This document shows, piece after piece, positions 10,757-24,100 of a stretch of 64,000 nucleotides of DNA. Source of the stretch: Iris pallida (Eukaryota > Streptophyta > Magnoliopsida > Asparagales > Iridaceae); assembly GCA_029216955.1 (NCBI GenBank), contig JANAVB010010791.1:2507556-2571555 (forward strand), given 5' to 3'. The stretch's first letter is position 1. Every line of letters begins with the position of its first letter. The notes beneath the pieces were generated by a model. It was not told the DNA's origin. It searched no databases and saw only the letters and a program-made list of their open reading frames with translations. The position numbers were made by a program, and so were the translations under genes.

Positions 10757-13700
10757 TGTCACGCCCCAGAACCAGAATACTGGAGAGCGGGGGCGTACAT
10801 AGCCAGCTACGTATATTGAAATAGAATACATCTCAACTATACGGTCACGGCTGTCTAGATATGAGGCTTTACTACAAGCCAACGGTCTCTTAAGGTCAAG
10901 CCTACTGTCTCAATCTCAAGCAAATAATATAATTACAAGATGTTTGGCCACCAAATATACAATAAAAGGCGTGTAACCCCTGTTTCTCAATTTTTTATAT
11001 TTTATTTTATTGTGTTTGAAAGTAATTTATTTTTGAAACTTTGTAAAAGATATTTACTATTTTTTTCTCTGCATTTCAAAATGTAGTTTGTAATTAACGG
11101 TTTTAAAGTACTATTTAGTTTTAATAAATGTTTGTTCTTAAAATTTTATTATTGAAATTATAAAGTTATTTATTATTATGTTTGGATTTAAAAAAAAAAT
11201 AATATCGATTTTGAAAATAGTTTGAAAATTATGATTATTTTGGAGCAATAAAAAGATTTAGTAACTTATTTTGAATAAGATTTAGAATTATAAAATATAT
11301 TTTACCTTATTTGATAACATCAAATATTATTTAAAATACTTATGGTGACTAATTGTGGCTTTAAGAATTATCTAATCTAGATTTGAAATATTATTTGATT
11401 TAACGATTTATCTATTATATGATTTAAATTGCTTTGATAAACATTAAATTTATCTTAAAGTTATTATGTTGAATTTGATTTGGATTTAGATTTGGATTTG
11501 AATTCATATGATTTGGATTTAAATAATTTATTTGATTTAAATTTATGGAGAGACTTGTTCATTAGAAATTCTAATCCTATTTGAATCATATCTAGTATTA
11601 GATAGATTATTTCTTATTTGAACTAATCATATTCCTATCCAAATTAGTTGGTAATCCTAATCATATCTTTATTGATTGAGTTCTAATCATATCCTAATTC
11701 ACTAATTGCTTTCCATTATCTATATATATTGAACCTATAAAATAAAATCATCTCTCATACCTTCTTTTCCAAAATTTCTCTCTTTTTTCGTCATAATTAC
11801 CCCAAATTCGTCATAAATTCAGCCTTCCTTTTCAAATGTTTTACCAACTTCGAAGGGCCATAACTTCCAACTCCGGACTCCGTTTGACCTCCAGTTTTTT
11901 TTGTTGAAACCGTCTCGAGGTATATTTTCTGAATATAAAATTTATTTTCAAATAATTGTAACCTAATTTTCTGGAAAATTCATGGAGTGTCAGTTGTCCA
12001 AAATTTGACACGTTTCGGTGTTTTCGAGATTCCGGGAGAACCAGGAATCGAAATCACGATCCGTTTGAAGTTTCGGAACGCTGATGAAAAAGTACACATC
12101 ATATATTTTTCTCAACAATTTTCCAAAATATTTTGTTTTTATTTTTATTTTAGAGGCCCGTCTCTTAATCTAAAATCATCTTGCGTAGCTTTAACTTCTG
12201 AGACTATTTCTGTGCCGGCATGACAATATCGTGACAGTCAGCTTCAAATCAAACCGAGGCAAGTATCACTATGACCTATGTTTCCTTTATTTTATACTGC
12301 ATGTATCTACGTATCGTCTTTTCACTATTACTCCCTTATGGTTCATGATTGTCGTTGTTCATGATTACTATTGTGCACGAGAGTTAGAATCGGTTGGATA
12401 TACATAAATGTTCATGCCTTACTCATTGTTTCCTATTGTTTATAGTTTATCGTATTGCTAATGTTTATCGTAGTGGACATGTATTGTGAGTGAGTCGGGC
12501 GGAGGAATACAACAAGTAAGCATGTGGTCAACGAATTGAATACAGACCTTCTATACATTGATTGCATAATATCAGTCATGCACCACACGTATGACTGACG
12601 GATATCCCAAGCCGTCTATATGCTGAAAGTTGGTATTCTAAAACACACAGTACACGTGACTTAATTATTGTTGCTCTATAGTCTATTGTTCTTCTTTCGT
12701 CAAGTCTACCTTCTTATTGTCATCATGTCTTAGTGGTATGTCAAGTCTACCTTTATATTATTATCATGTCTCAAATGTACTTTCTTATCATACAATGCCA
12801 TGCCTATACTTATCTTCAGTTAAATTCCTTTTATCGTTCCTTCATGCTTTTATAATATATTGTGTAATGTAGTGTTATGGTGATCTTGCTCCAATCCTGA
12901 CTGGATAACTATTTTTCAGTTGACAGATTCTTGATGACTATTCTCGATGACTTGCTCTCTTGCTTTGGGTTCCTTGGGTGGAGTTAGAGCTATCTTGGAG
13001 GCCAACCATAGATTCTAGATAGAATAGTCACATGTAGCGGGTTTGTATCTGTATGCAAATTTGAAATTGTAATTAAAATAATTATTGTGAATGAGCAAAA
13101 TAGAGATATTTGTTGTATTTGAGATTTATATTGAGCCCAGACAGCGTACTACCGCCGATACTGCGGCGTAGGCTGGACTTGGCCACGAACTCGTATCCCA
13201 AAATTGAGAGCGGGTCGTGACAAGGCGTCCCAAATATTACATATCAGCTGATCATGAAGCTAGTCGTAGAAAAAGCTAGGACTAGCAAGAGTTAAGTCAT
13301 ACATGATCAACCCTAGGATTTGTTAATCATGTTTACAGCCCGTAGGCAGACAGTAAGTAAAAGTGCATCGAGCTAACAGGTGCTCGTCGGCTAAACGCCT
13401 CAAAAGAATAAATTTACAATAGAGTGAGCGAAACAAAATAGAAAACCCACTCGTAGCCCGGGTTCCTTCTAGTCGCCACCATCGGGCTGGAGGTTCGGTA
13501 GATCCTCGCGAGCTGCTCCGAAATCTGGCCACACAAAATCAGCTGGGTCAAACCCCAGAAAGAGCAAGTGCCACAAGGAAGGCCACAAAATAAGAACAAA
13601 AGCCAGCATATCAGAACATAAGAAAATGAAAGAAAAGTACAAGTAATAAAGAGCACGTCAGGACAATAAATGACTAGGGACGTAGAACCATTCTGGGAGC

Positions 13701-15646
13701 CAGGTTACAACCCGTAAACCAAACAAGGACCGGGGTTGTAACCCTTCGCCTGAATATCTCCTTGTCCCTACCCAATTATTGTTAAAGCAAGTAAAACAAT
13801 CATGTACAAGAGTTCCAGGTACAGGGGCTAGACAAGACTTAGACAAGGATAGACTCCATCCATTCACAAGCGGCCAAGCAGGTACTACGGCTTACTACTT
13901 AACTAACTAGGGTTATCACAAGCCTTAATTACTAACAAGATGCAAGTGAGAATTTCCCAGTCCCAAGCCCTGCAGACCATCTAGTTATCCTTCCGCGGGT
14001 TGAGAGTATGGTTGGGTACATCGCCCCGGAGACGATATACCCTTAGGTGACTTAGAGGGTGCAACACATGACAGTACGCTGGAAATGTGCTCTACTCGTC
14101 GGCAAGCTACAAGTCCAATTAAGAGCACCCATATAACGAGATTGCCTGTGACTGGAAATTCTCCATGAACTATAGTTTGGGTCTAGTCACTAGCCTAGTC
14201 CATATTCAGTATGAATCCCTGACCGTGGGAACCCGGGAGTCACGTCCTAGACATGATGCAAGATAAGACAAGTGGATTGTACAAGCAAGCAAGCAGGAAC
14301 ACCCACGGTGTCAAGTTGATTATATGAGTCAAGTTACAAGTCAAGTCAAGTCAAGTCAAGTCAGGAGTGCGCCGCCACGGGCCACTATTAAGTTATCAAG
14401 ATAAATCATGTCAGGGTACTTGTCAGGAGTGCGCCACGACGGGCCACTATCATGTCAGGTTGGTCATGTCAGGAGTGCACCACTACGGGTCACTGTCGTG
14501 TTATGCTAATTCTTTGTCATACCATGCCATGTACAATAGTCATTCCAAACATATTAAGTAAAATCAAGTTCATGACAAAAGGTGTAAGGATATAAAATGG
14601 GCGTAAAATATCTAATAAAATATCAATATACAGGGCTATAGAAGAGCCAAGCTTAAAGAAATAAAACCAAAACTCTAAGAGCTAATGGATTGTGCAAGGG
14701 GTCAGGGGGTTGGATTGCGCAGGAATGGTTGGCGCAGGCTGCGAAGTGCGCAGACTTAGACTGCACAGGCAATGGATGGCGCAGGATGCAGACTGCGCAG
14801 GCTTAGACTGCGCAGGCAATGGATGGCGCAGGATGTAGACTGCGCAGGGGTCAAGCGCGCAGGAGCCGATGGCGCAGGGTTGGTTGCGCAATCGGGCAGC
14901 GGCCAGGCTGCGCAGTCAGCGACCAACGCTAAAGAGCGCGGCGCGGAGAGGCTGCACGGTTCAGTGCTGCGCTAAAGAGCGCAGACTGTAGATCTTCTTC
15001 TCCAGGCCGAGAGGAACATCAAGAATACCTAAAAATTCAATCTTTCATATCTTAGTCAAATCAAAGCCAAATCTAGGTTTTCAAAGTTCTAACTTGAGTA
15101 AAATTGAATTCTCTTCCACATGGAAGCATCAAAACCCACAAAATCTCAACTAAAATAGATCAAAACTATATAAATCCGAAAATAGAGAAACTTAGATCTA
15201 GAACAATAGAGACACCAAATCACAAAATGTCAAGTTCTAAAGTTAATCTCCATGGCCTAATCTAGCTAATGGACAAATAAAAAGTGATTCTCATGTGGTG
15301 GCAAGGTGCACTTGCCTATGGGTGGAGGTGTTGTGTAGAGGAAGAAGAAGAATTAATAGAGGAAAGTAATGAAGAGAGAGAGAGTGTTAAGTAGGGATTT
15401 TAATGGTGGAGGATAAGTTGAGGGTAGGGTGGAGGTTAGCTAAGGTGCTCCAATACAAAATAAACCAAACCAAACCAAACCAACCTTCTCCACAATATAA
15501 AACCAAGCCAGGTAAAACCTAATTACGAGAACCAAAATCTGCAAGTCAAGCCAATTACAAGTACATGCCAAAATCCGAAAAAATAAATACAGGTCTGAAA
15601 TACATGCAAGCTTGACAAAATACGTATTCAGAATATGGGTGTTACA
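10757..15646 (-). repeat. 5' LTR of the Tekay-type element, interrupted
   Basis: The LTR pieces are 10757-10971 and 13223-15646 (after removing a 5-bp target duplication they total about the 2616 bp of the other LTR). The interruption is a 2251-bp solo LTR. Apart from that, the copy follows 3147-5762 closely, including the AGTCA run at about 14340-14365. Confidence 0.95.
10972..13222 (+). mobile_element. Solo LTR of another gypsy element, nested in the 5' LTR
   Basis: It begins TGTAACCCCTG and ends GGTCGTGACA, with a perfect 5-bp target duplication AGGCG at 10967-10971 and 13223-13227. There is no internal region, so an original full element has probably recombined out between its LTRs. A TATA box (TATATATA, about 11720) supports plus orientation. 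The ends resemble those of the LTR at 17230 (GAGCGGGTCGTGACA in inverse). Sequence before the TATA is very AT-rich. The small frame at 11987-12223 is not supported by anything else. Confidence 0.92.
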
Positions 15647-15662
15647 GAGGAGGGTGTTGTCG

Positions 15663-15750
15663 AACTAGTTAGAGTTAGGGTTTTAGATCAACGGTTAGGA
15701 TTTTGGAGTTGGGGGAGAGGAGGGAGAAGAAAGGAGGAGAAGAAGAAGAT
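15663..15750 (-). repeat. UPF1-like leader sequence, copy beyond the retrotransposon
   Basis: This right flank contains AACTAGTTAGAGTTAGGG, GGATTTTGGAGTTGG and GGAGAAGAAAGGAGG in the same order as 3068-3146. It is a diverged duplicate of the UPF1 leader that predates the insertion. It may be promoter-side sequence of the damaged UPF1 gene. Confidence 0.55.
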
Positions 15751-15794
15751 CGACCAGAACGATTATGGTGGAGGAAAATTTTTGTTGAAGTACG

Positions 15795-16018
15795 GGATAC
15801 AACAAGAATTTTGCTAAAAATTGAACTTAAAAAATATTACAAGTTTGCTACCGCTCTAAAATATTAATAATATTTTGTTTTATAAACGTTATAAAAAGTC
15901 CAGAATTAGCCCAAACCGTAATAGAAAAAAGGTATTTCGAACTTTGATAACGCTTTGGTATCAGGCGTGATCAATACGTCTTGTCGAGCATTATTAATAG
16001 GCATTTTTGTTGTAGTGT
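15795..16018. mobile_element. Short CACTA-like element remnant
   Basis: The right end is TTTTTGTTGTAGTG, the inverse of the classic CACTACAACAAAAA end of plant CACTA (En/Spm) transposons. The left end is weaker (GGATACAACAAGAATTTT), matching from TACAACA onward. The 224 bp between have inverted motifs (AACGTTATAAAAA and TTGATAACG) and no coding sequence. Only the right end is convincing. Confidence 0.5.
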
Positions 16019-16668
16019 GGCCACCTCGTTCGTGAGGTCCCATCGAGTACAAATGAGACATACTATAGTTAGGAAGTCCCCATCGGCCTACTGACTATAG
16101 GACTGTGAGCTCCCATCTGGCTGCGGTTACCCTGACTTACTTATTATAGTCACGCTTGATAGCACTATCCTTGACGGCATGCCACTTACACTTATTTCTT
16201 AGTCTCATATTGTTTCCTTGTACCATTTCCTATTTTTCTTGTATGTTATTTACTATACAGTAGGCATGTATATTATGTGTCTTGCTAGTCCCCTAAGAAC
16301 CTAGTGATCTCTCCAAGTATTAGATGAAGGTATGATACATTGGTGGAGGATGGTTGCTACACTAAGTCTGCAGGTATATTTAGTTGATGTTTTTATCTTG
16401 CTCTTCTGTATTTAGATTTTGTCCTATATTTTATTCTCGCTGTTATTATAGTCTAGTCTTTTGCAAGCTTTATTTTCTTCTAGCTTGTTCATGATGAATG
16501 TATTATTGGGGATACACTCTAATATATTTATCTATTCTAGAATCAGTGTTTATGGTCTGATCAGCCTTAGTGCACTAGATTCGTCATTTTATCATTATCA
16601 TGTGGATTGAGATATATTAGTTGTTTTGATAGAGTAATTTAGAAACCAATACAACTTATACGATTCGA
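16019..16668 (+). mobile_element. Fragment of a Tekay-type LTR
   Basis: The stretch with ATATTATGTGTCTTGCTAG, CCTAAGAACCTAGTGATCTC and TCTCCAAG resembles the downstream part of the LTR at 33916-33970 and the inverse of 18600-18640. It lacks both LTR ends. At its right edge it abuts the broken env-like frame. Confidence 0.45.
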
Positions 16669-16669
16669 G

Positions 16670-17229
16670 CTAGGCTGGAGTCCTCTCGATACATAGCTGG
16701 TATGTATACGTGCTCCTAGGAGAATGAAGGTACTTCCTAGATCTAGTCTCAGGGGCTGGAATAGCACCATGTAGAGGTGGAGAGTGAAGGTACTTCCTAG
16801 ATCTAGTCAGCTCAAAAGACGACCCAGAAATAGGACATATATCTAGGTTGATTCCAAATTTTTGAAAGATCACCGCAAGATGCATAGGATATCGGAGGTT
16901 GCGACCTGCCCTCCGATAACTTATCATACCAACAATAACGGTCTTGGGAACATAAAAGGTGACTCCAAAGTGAATGTGATACATGGCCGATATTGCTAGG
17001 AATGTGACCTCATTAGTAGATCCCGTCTTAGGTAGCAAGGCAGAGTAAACAATAAGATGGAGTTCATAAAAGTTCTGGTTCAGGTGGCATGAGAACAAAC
17101 GAGACCGAGGAACCGAACCCAGATGACACATCGCTGCCTTAAGAGACTAAAGGGACATTTCAGGAGGAAATTGAATTTTGTTAATCTCGACTAGAGCTTC
17201 ATCGTTGTCAGGCATATGGAAGTACTCAC
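16670..17229 (-). pseudogene. Env-like/plant transposon protein of a Sirevirus, downstream half
   Basis: The minus-strand frame enters from the solo LTR junction at 17229 and runs to 16670 with one stop (about 17150). It contains EYFHMPDNDEALVEIN, a hydrophobic LTFLA-like segment and RRAGRNLRYPMHLAVIF. This pattern fits the plant transposon protein family often found as the env-like gene after pol in Sireviruses. It is the same frame as 41284-40889 once the nested insertions are removed. Near the end a 60-bp tandem duplication repeats SRKYLHSP twice. The true 3' end is lost at 16668. Confidence 0.6.
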
Positions 17230-18243
17230 TGTCACGACCCGCTCCCGAATAATCAGATACGAGTTGGACACGCCCAACCTACGTTGGTAGACACAACGTA
17301 ATATGTACATAAACCTCATAAATCATCAAGTGAATAAAATTCAATCATACCCATCACAACTCCTATAAATCGTACCCAGAACACAAATCACCACGACCAT
17401 CACAGATATCACTATGATTTGGTATACATCTTTACAATCTATGTCCGGAGATAAATTCGGTAAAGAGTAAAGAAATTATTAATATAGTCATCCAGCTTCA
17501 TCAATGGGTACTACATGATCCTCAAGACAGAAATGTAAATATATACAAAGGGTTCCTATACCCAAGCCAAGTCTCTACTCCTGGGCAACATCTGCAACAT
17601 ATCCAGTCAAGAAAGGAACAAAGTACAACCTCGACAAGAAACATTATACAATGTAATCACAAATGTACAAATAATGATATGGACTAACCTACAATATGAA
17701 ACAATAGTACCAGAACTGAAATAATGAATAAGACAATCAATGCAAAATATGAATTTAAAATATTAATCCAATGTGTGACCGGCTGGTAACCACAATATCA
17801 CAATGAGGTGCGGCTTAATCGTACGTGAGGTGTACGATTATGCTATTTACAATAACCTAGCTAAGGGGGTGTGGTCACACACTAGATAATATTTTCTCGA
17901 TCTCCGCAAGAAAATCAATAAGACACAATACGATCAATGAGGCACAATACAATCCTGTCATTCTCGTGTCCTACATGAGAATGAGAAACATGACAGAAAT
18001 GTAAAGTAAAGAGTTCAAGTCGATGTACTTGCTTGAATTGTCGTAGATGTCAAGTCCATGGCTGGAAAAATCTATGTCAAATAAGACACAATATTATTTC
18101 TTCAAATATTATCCTAAATCCTAATATAGTGTAAACTGCTTAATTATTTCTAATCTATTTCTAAATGGTCTATTAACTACTTCTAAGTGACTCACCTAAC
18201 CTTAACAATCTTTTCTTATATTATTAACATTCTAATCTTAACT
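17230..18243 (-). mobile_element. Gypsy solo LTR, piece 1 of 3 (rest at 28246-29358 and 40248-40888)
   Basis: It starts TGTCACGACCCGCTC at 17230, like the inverse of the end of the solo LTR at 13222. The other end, GAGGTTACA, is at 40888. Flanks CTCAC (17225-17229) and CTCAT (40889-40893) match in 4 of 5 bases. Together the three pieces are about 2.75 kb, with no internal region. On its coding strand (minus) it begins TGTAACC. It interrupts the Sirevirus env-like frame, and is itself interrupted by a Tekay-type element and a copia element. Confidence 0.8.
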
Positions 18244-21139
18244 TGTAACGCCCCAGTCCCAAAATACTTAGGACTAAGTACATAAACATGTCAGCTGTAT
18301 ACATATGAAGTATACTCCAACGTATAGAATCCCCGTATGTATACATAAGCTGTAAAATACAGTAAACCATGATAACTAAATCTCATCCACAGAAATAAAG
18401 AATAATAATATAATCACTATGAATTTATCATTTGTACATGTAGTTGGGCGGAGACAAATCCACTACTAACTAATTTAAATGAGAAGAATATACAAGGAAT
18501 TGATCGATAAAGATGGAAAGATGAACCAGGAGCAATCATCTTCGAAGGAATGGAGAGGATTACGGCCTTGGCTAGAACACCTGCGAAAAGTGATAAAGTA
18601 CACACCTAGAGAGATCACCAGGTCCTCAGAGGGACGTAACAAGATACAGGAAGAACATGCCATATAAACTGTGATTAATAATAGAAAAAAGGGATGCATG
18701 CAATAGGGTGCCTACCAGTTCTACAGTGATAATGCAGTTAAGAATAAACCTTCAACGCATGGGCACTCTGGCTACAGGAAACTCGGTATGGTCCCACCAG
18801 GATACCAGGGACCTCAAAGCATAACATTAATCGAATGTCAGAGGCCAGCAAGATCAGGAATATGAAAGTGCATACGTGGCCCATACGTTAAGGAACTGTC
18901 CTCCCCACCCAATATATAGTAGGGTCACATCCATATCCCATATGAACCTCTAGTAATTGCCAAGTCCACTAGCATACAATTCTATTGGCAGTTACTCCTA
19001 ACCGTCGTACGCCTCATACGTATCGGTGCCCAGCCGACTACGTGAGTACGTGTCCTACATGTGGCTCACAACACGTGATAAAGTATATGTCAAGGCCGTA
19101 TGAGGTATACCAATACCTCATCATCAATGGGTGGTCACTAGGCTAAGTCAATACAAGAAAATAGAACAAAAGCAAGTAAAACGACCGATATAGTCGCTTG
19201 CACCCAAGTGTGACTTGGACGCATAGTGATATAATACTAAAAACAGATAAGTAATGCTGAATATAAATAACTGAAAATAAGATAAAGTAAATTACAGAGT
19301 AGGGTGGCAAGGTATCTTGCCTGGCGGTACGAAAATGGCAATCCAACAATCAAGTACGTCGACAGTGAAATCTCAAAATCCACGAACGGCTCCGGATGCT
19401 GAAACAAACATCAAGAACGATCTCGGTGTAGAATATATATCTACGAAAAGTCTGTCCAAAAGTCCAATTCTGGAACAGGGGCAAAATCATAATTTTGGGT
19501 CAAAATAATGTCCGCCGTTGGACCCATTTTGTATCGAAATGCGTGCCGGTATCTATGGTCTCTAAAGTCGTCAAACTATATGTTTACAGGTCCAGTTTGA
19601 GGAGATGAATCCAATCGTATATCCAAAGTTGGATTCCGACGGGCTGTGCACAATTTCGCCCGTTGGAGCAGGTTGCGGGCCTGCCAAATAGACGTTTCGG
19701 TCGACCTTCTCAGAATCGGACCAAACTTGGCATACAGGACCAGAAAAATGATACGGTCTTGCTGGCGTAAGTTTCATCTTGATTTGACGAACATGCACAA
19801 AGTAATTAGAAAATTTGCAAAGAGGCTGATACGGTGAATTTCGACGGATACATATCAAAATCGTCGCGCACACGCAATCAATTTTAATTTCGTTAAAGTC
19901 CACACGTCCACGAAGTCGATACGTACCTTTTGATGCTTCGGTTTGCGACCAGATCGTCCGGTTTGTCGGGGCGCATGCCGTATCGGCAATGCTTCTAAAT
20001 TTTTGACATTTTTAAAGACTGTTTTTTTCGGCAAATTGGGGTTCCAATTTCTCGATGCATAGTCAATCAATTCACAATCTACAAAAGGGCCTGTGAAGTC
20101 CTATATGTTATCTACCATTGTGTTTAATTTGTTTTGATAAACCCTAATATCCCAATTACAGTAGGTCTTCTAAAACGTAGTTTCAACTTCGAGAACTGTC
20201 CTGTTTTAAACGATTTTTTTTGTCTATTTCGATTTGATTTCTCGTTGATTCCTATTCAGTTTGATATGAACTAATTAGCATGGTTTCTAGGTGGTTATGT
20301 AGTCTATTCATAGGAGTTTACGGAGTTGGAAACGATATATTGTGTGAGGAGAATTCAGAGCGATAAAGGTGGTACCTGGGATTCGAATTTCTGCGAGTTG
20401 TCACTGCTCTGGCTGCTGCATGGCCGCTTCTTTTACTCCGCATGCGCGTGGTGACGTGCGTCGGCGGCCGCCGGTGGTGGCGCCGTGACCAGGTGATTCG
20501 CCTGAGATTGGGGAAGGCGGCCACGGCCATAGGGTTAGGGTTTTGCGTTAGGGTGTGTGGTTTAGTCGAGATGATTTTCTCTCTCTCTTGCATTATATAT
20601 ACACGCACACAACTTTTGTGGTTCAGTTTTGCTGCTGGTTAGGGGGTCTGCCTACGTCGGGCTCACGAAAGCACTGTTCCCGCAAGGGAACAGTACATGG
20701 CCTATTTTGTTTTCTTCTTCTTTTTTCCTCTTTTATATATAACTCATATATTAACTCTAGTAATCTTTTAATAATAGTTTCAAAAATTCCCAAAAATCAA
20801 GAATAAAATTTTATATTAATCTAGAAATTGTTATTATTGTTATTTTGTAAAAACTACCCCTTTATATAATATAGAGGAAATAGTTGCTATTTGTAAAATA
20901 TTTACTAAGTAAGGTCTCGAAAGTTTTTTTTTGACATCACAGTTAAAGAATTTTAAAAACTAAAACTAAAATATCTTCTAAAAAAATTTATTAATCTTTT
21001 GTAATAATTTCTCCCTTTCACATATCATGTACATATTATTTGAGATATAAAAAAAACATCTTGAACTCAAATATCTTCTAAACAACCAAAATATTATATG
21101 AAAATAAAATATACTCTTGAAATTTTAGGGGATTTTACA
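18244..21139 (-). repeat. 3' LTR of the non-autonomous element
   Basis: It begins TGTAACGCCCCAGTCCC and ends GGGGATTTTACA. On the minus strand a TATA box (TATATATAA, about 20593-20602) lies roughly 540 bp from the LTR start, so the region after the transcription start is over 2 kb. The GC-rich part at 20400-20530 lies just downstream of the TATA. The open frames 20318-20608 and similar are not conserved as proteins. Confidence 0.93.
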
Positions 21140-24100
21140 TCCTACCCAACTTATAAAAATTTCATCATCGAAATTAAAACAAATCTTAATATATTAAAAT
21201 AATGAGTTTTAATTCAATGGAGGGCAGGTACGTCACTTTGTAACTCAGTTTTCGAAAAGATGGAGGAGTTTGTTATAAGAGAATCCAAATTGACATTATA
21301 TTCTACAAGATGAGGTATTCATGGTTTAAGGTTCTACCCAACTTATAGAAGTTGGTTAACCGTGCAAATCATCGTTGCAAGACTTCTGAAAAGGACGGTT
21401 TCTAAAGGGTGGCACGAGAATATTGGAAGTTCTGACTGCAGTCACGGATGCTAAGTGAGCCTAGTTATTGTCACCGAGTTCTTGGTCAATAACTTCTATA
21501 GGAGGATTATTACAATCTAAATTGTTTCTTTCAGCCATGCTTCCAACAAGATGGTAGGGATCTCTTGTTCAATACAACTAGAATATGTCTGTCGAAGAAA
21601 TTCCAGTCTTCGCCTAACATAGGTACTAAGAGATGTGATTATAGAATTTTAGGAAAATAGAGTTCATGGGCAAAGAATTGAAAGTCCTTAGTAAGTGCAG
21701 GAAACTTCATATAGAACTTGATTAAGTAAGTGTTTGGATTCTTTAAGTCCTAATGGCTAGTGTGTACGAAATCGATGTTTGGTGTTGTATAAGAGGCATG
21801 TGCTTGCTTGCACGGAATGCATATATCATAGGTGTGATGTGTCGTGCATAGATCATGGGCATTCAGTTTGGTCGAGGAGACGAGTTGATATTGTATGGTT
21901 TAAAATCAATTGGACAAAAAGCATATATGGTTTGTTCTAAAGGAAGAGTGCATCATACATGTGGTAAAATTGTAATGAAGCACAAGAAGTTTGTTTATGC
22001 GGGACATGTATGTCATGCGTATAGCTTGTCTGGTCTAGTTCATGAGTGTGAACTTTGGTGGAAGGAAAAGACTAGTGTTGTACTTAAAATATCAAAGTCA
22101 CGGTAGTGGTCATCGGATGATACCGATAGAAGTGGATTTTATAGACCATTGTTTTATTTGTTCCGTTGGAACTAATCTATCCCAGTTAAAGCACTACGTT
22201 CTTAGAGAAGCTTGGAATCTATACACCTTGAAAATTATGTTCTTGATTTAAACAAGAAAAATGATTTTTATGATAGAATGGGCTTGAAGAATTAAACTTG
22301 CAATCTTTTAGCGTAGTCATCTATACGCACGAGCAAAGGGGTATAAAATGCAATACGAAGATCGTGTTGCAACTTCCAAACAGAAGGAAGAACGGTTATG
22401 GATGAAATCCCCTTCTAAAAGATAGAGTACACTAAGTTCAAGGTTCTACCCAACTTATAGAAGTTGGTTAATTCTGGAAAGCACCGTAATAAAGTTTCCA
22501 AGAGATCAAATTTTAAAGAGATGTTCGAGGTTATGAGTTACTTTTGATCGTAGTTACTGATCCTATAGGAAGCCTAGGAATTACTTGTTTAACGTTGCTC
22601 CTATGTTGACCATGTCTTGTCAAGGTAGTAGGAGGGGTCTTGGTCAAGCATAACCGGAAACAGGTTGATACAGGGGTTCCATTCATTTCATAACATAGGC
22701 TACAAGGAGATATGGTTACGGATTATATGGAAGGAGAATTGGTGGTCTATGAGATGGGAACTATATAATAGGTGTAGGAACCTATTCATAAAGTTTGGTA
22801 TTATAGTTTAAATATGGCGATATGCATGGATGAGTTTTAATGGGTTCCCTATTTAGTCACCAATCCTTGGTCGAATGGGTCTTTGATTTTAATCTACATT
22901 GACTAGATAAGATCCAAAAATCATTTGAACCATTCCTATTAGCTTAGGGTAACATAGAATAGGTTCTAACTCAAGTGGTTGGCCTAATTGTCAATCGGGT
23001 TGGTTAATTAGATTTCCAAGCCCAAAATTGTGCCTTATGTGACTTTTGTGTTTAAGTATAACAAGAAGACTCAATTTAGTGGCACACTAGTGGCATGTGC
23101 GTAGTGAGCTTCGAGTAGATCACGACTATATATTGGGTCTAAAGATTTGAGTCAAGGTTGGATTTCTAATTGCAGTCGAAAAGTACATCGGTTTTATTGC
23201 AAGGGTTATTACTAGTCCTTTTTGACCTAAAAGTCGTATCATAAAAATAGAGTACAAAGGGACGTGTTTTAGTGGGACATGATATATCTACATGAAGGTA
23301 GACTCATCTAGATCTTGTATGTGCAATTTGTTGGAAGGTAACAGCTGGTCTCGTGCTCCGAATATTAATGTCACAGTCGGTGACAACAAATGATCTAAAA
23401 TATAGAGTGGAAGTTCATGAGTCACTATTTTATCATCCAAGTGGGAACCAATTTACCTCAATCAATCGGTGATGCCGTAGTTCCTAAAATTAAGAATGAC
23501 TTACAACAATTCACTCTAGAGACTAGGACATGGTTTTAGGAATAATGAGGTTAGGAATATTTGAGTTGTGACATCGTACCTTAACCTTTGGTAATAATAA
23601 GTCACGATGTGATCGATAACGTGATGTGGTAGTTATGAATCAATTTCGAGAATCGTAACCCAATTTCTAATAATGGAAATGATTGCGTTCCACGATACAT
23701 GAGTCGATAGAATAGAATGATCCACTCGTCCATAATATACGAGTCTTATCGATGAGGGCAACGAACTTTACGACACGTCATATGAAGACCTCTGACGACC
23801 AAGTCATAATTTCTATTTGTGTCAAGCCTGCAGGACTATAGTCACAAGGGTTCTAGTGGTATCGAATGTAGTGCTCATGCATTGCTGTTGATAACTGGTA
23901 AATCATAATATGACAGGGTATTATGCTATGGTATTGGCTAAGCTAGTGATTGTGGTATTCCAATGCTAAGTCAGGTCTTAATAATAAATTTTGCATAACT
24001 AGGATAATATGTCTGTTGGACTCAAATCTTGGGATGGATGTCTGCCATGGTCATGGTAAATGATTGTCCTTACTTTTGTCTATTCATCTTAAGTCTGAAC

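Larger units (their letters stand above)
3147..15646 (-). mobile_element. Complete Ty3/gypsy Tekay (Del) type retrotransposon
   Basis: Long terminal repeats begin TGTCACGCCCC at 3147 and 10757 and end GGGTGTTACA at 5762 and 15646. The 5-bp target duplication GAGGA is perfect (3142-3146 and 15647-15651). The coding strand is minus, so the right LTR is the 5' LTR. Domain order is gag, protease, reverse transcriptase, RNase H, integrase, chromodomain, which together with the LTR sizes fits the Tekay/Del chromovirus lineage. A 215-bp sample of the two LTRs shows 5 differences, so the insertion is fairly young. The element separates the UPF1 exon from upstream sequence. Confidence 0.95.

Noticed and set aside
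11987..12223. 78-codon plus-strand frame in the solo LTR
   Set aside because: Lies downstream of the LTR TATA but has no family match and is not seen in related LTRs.
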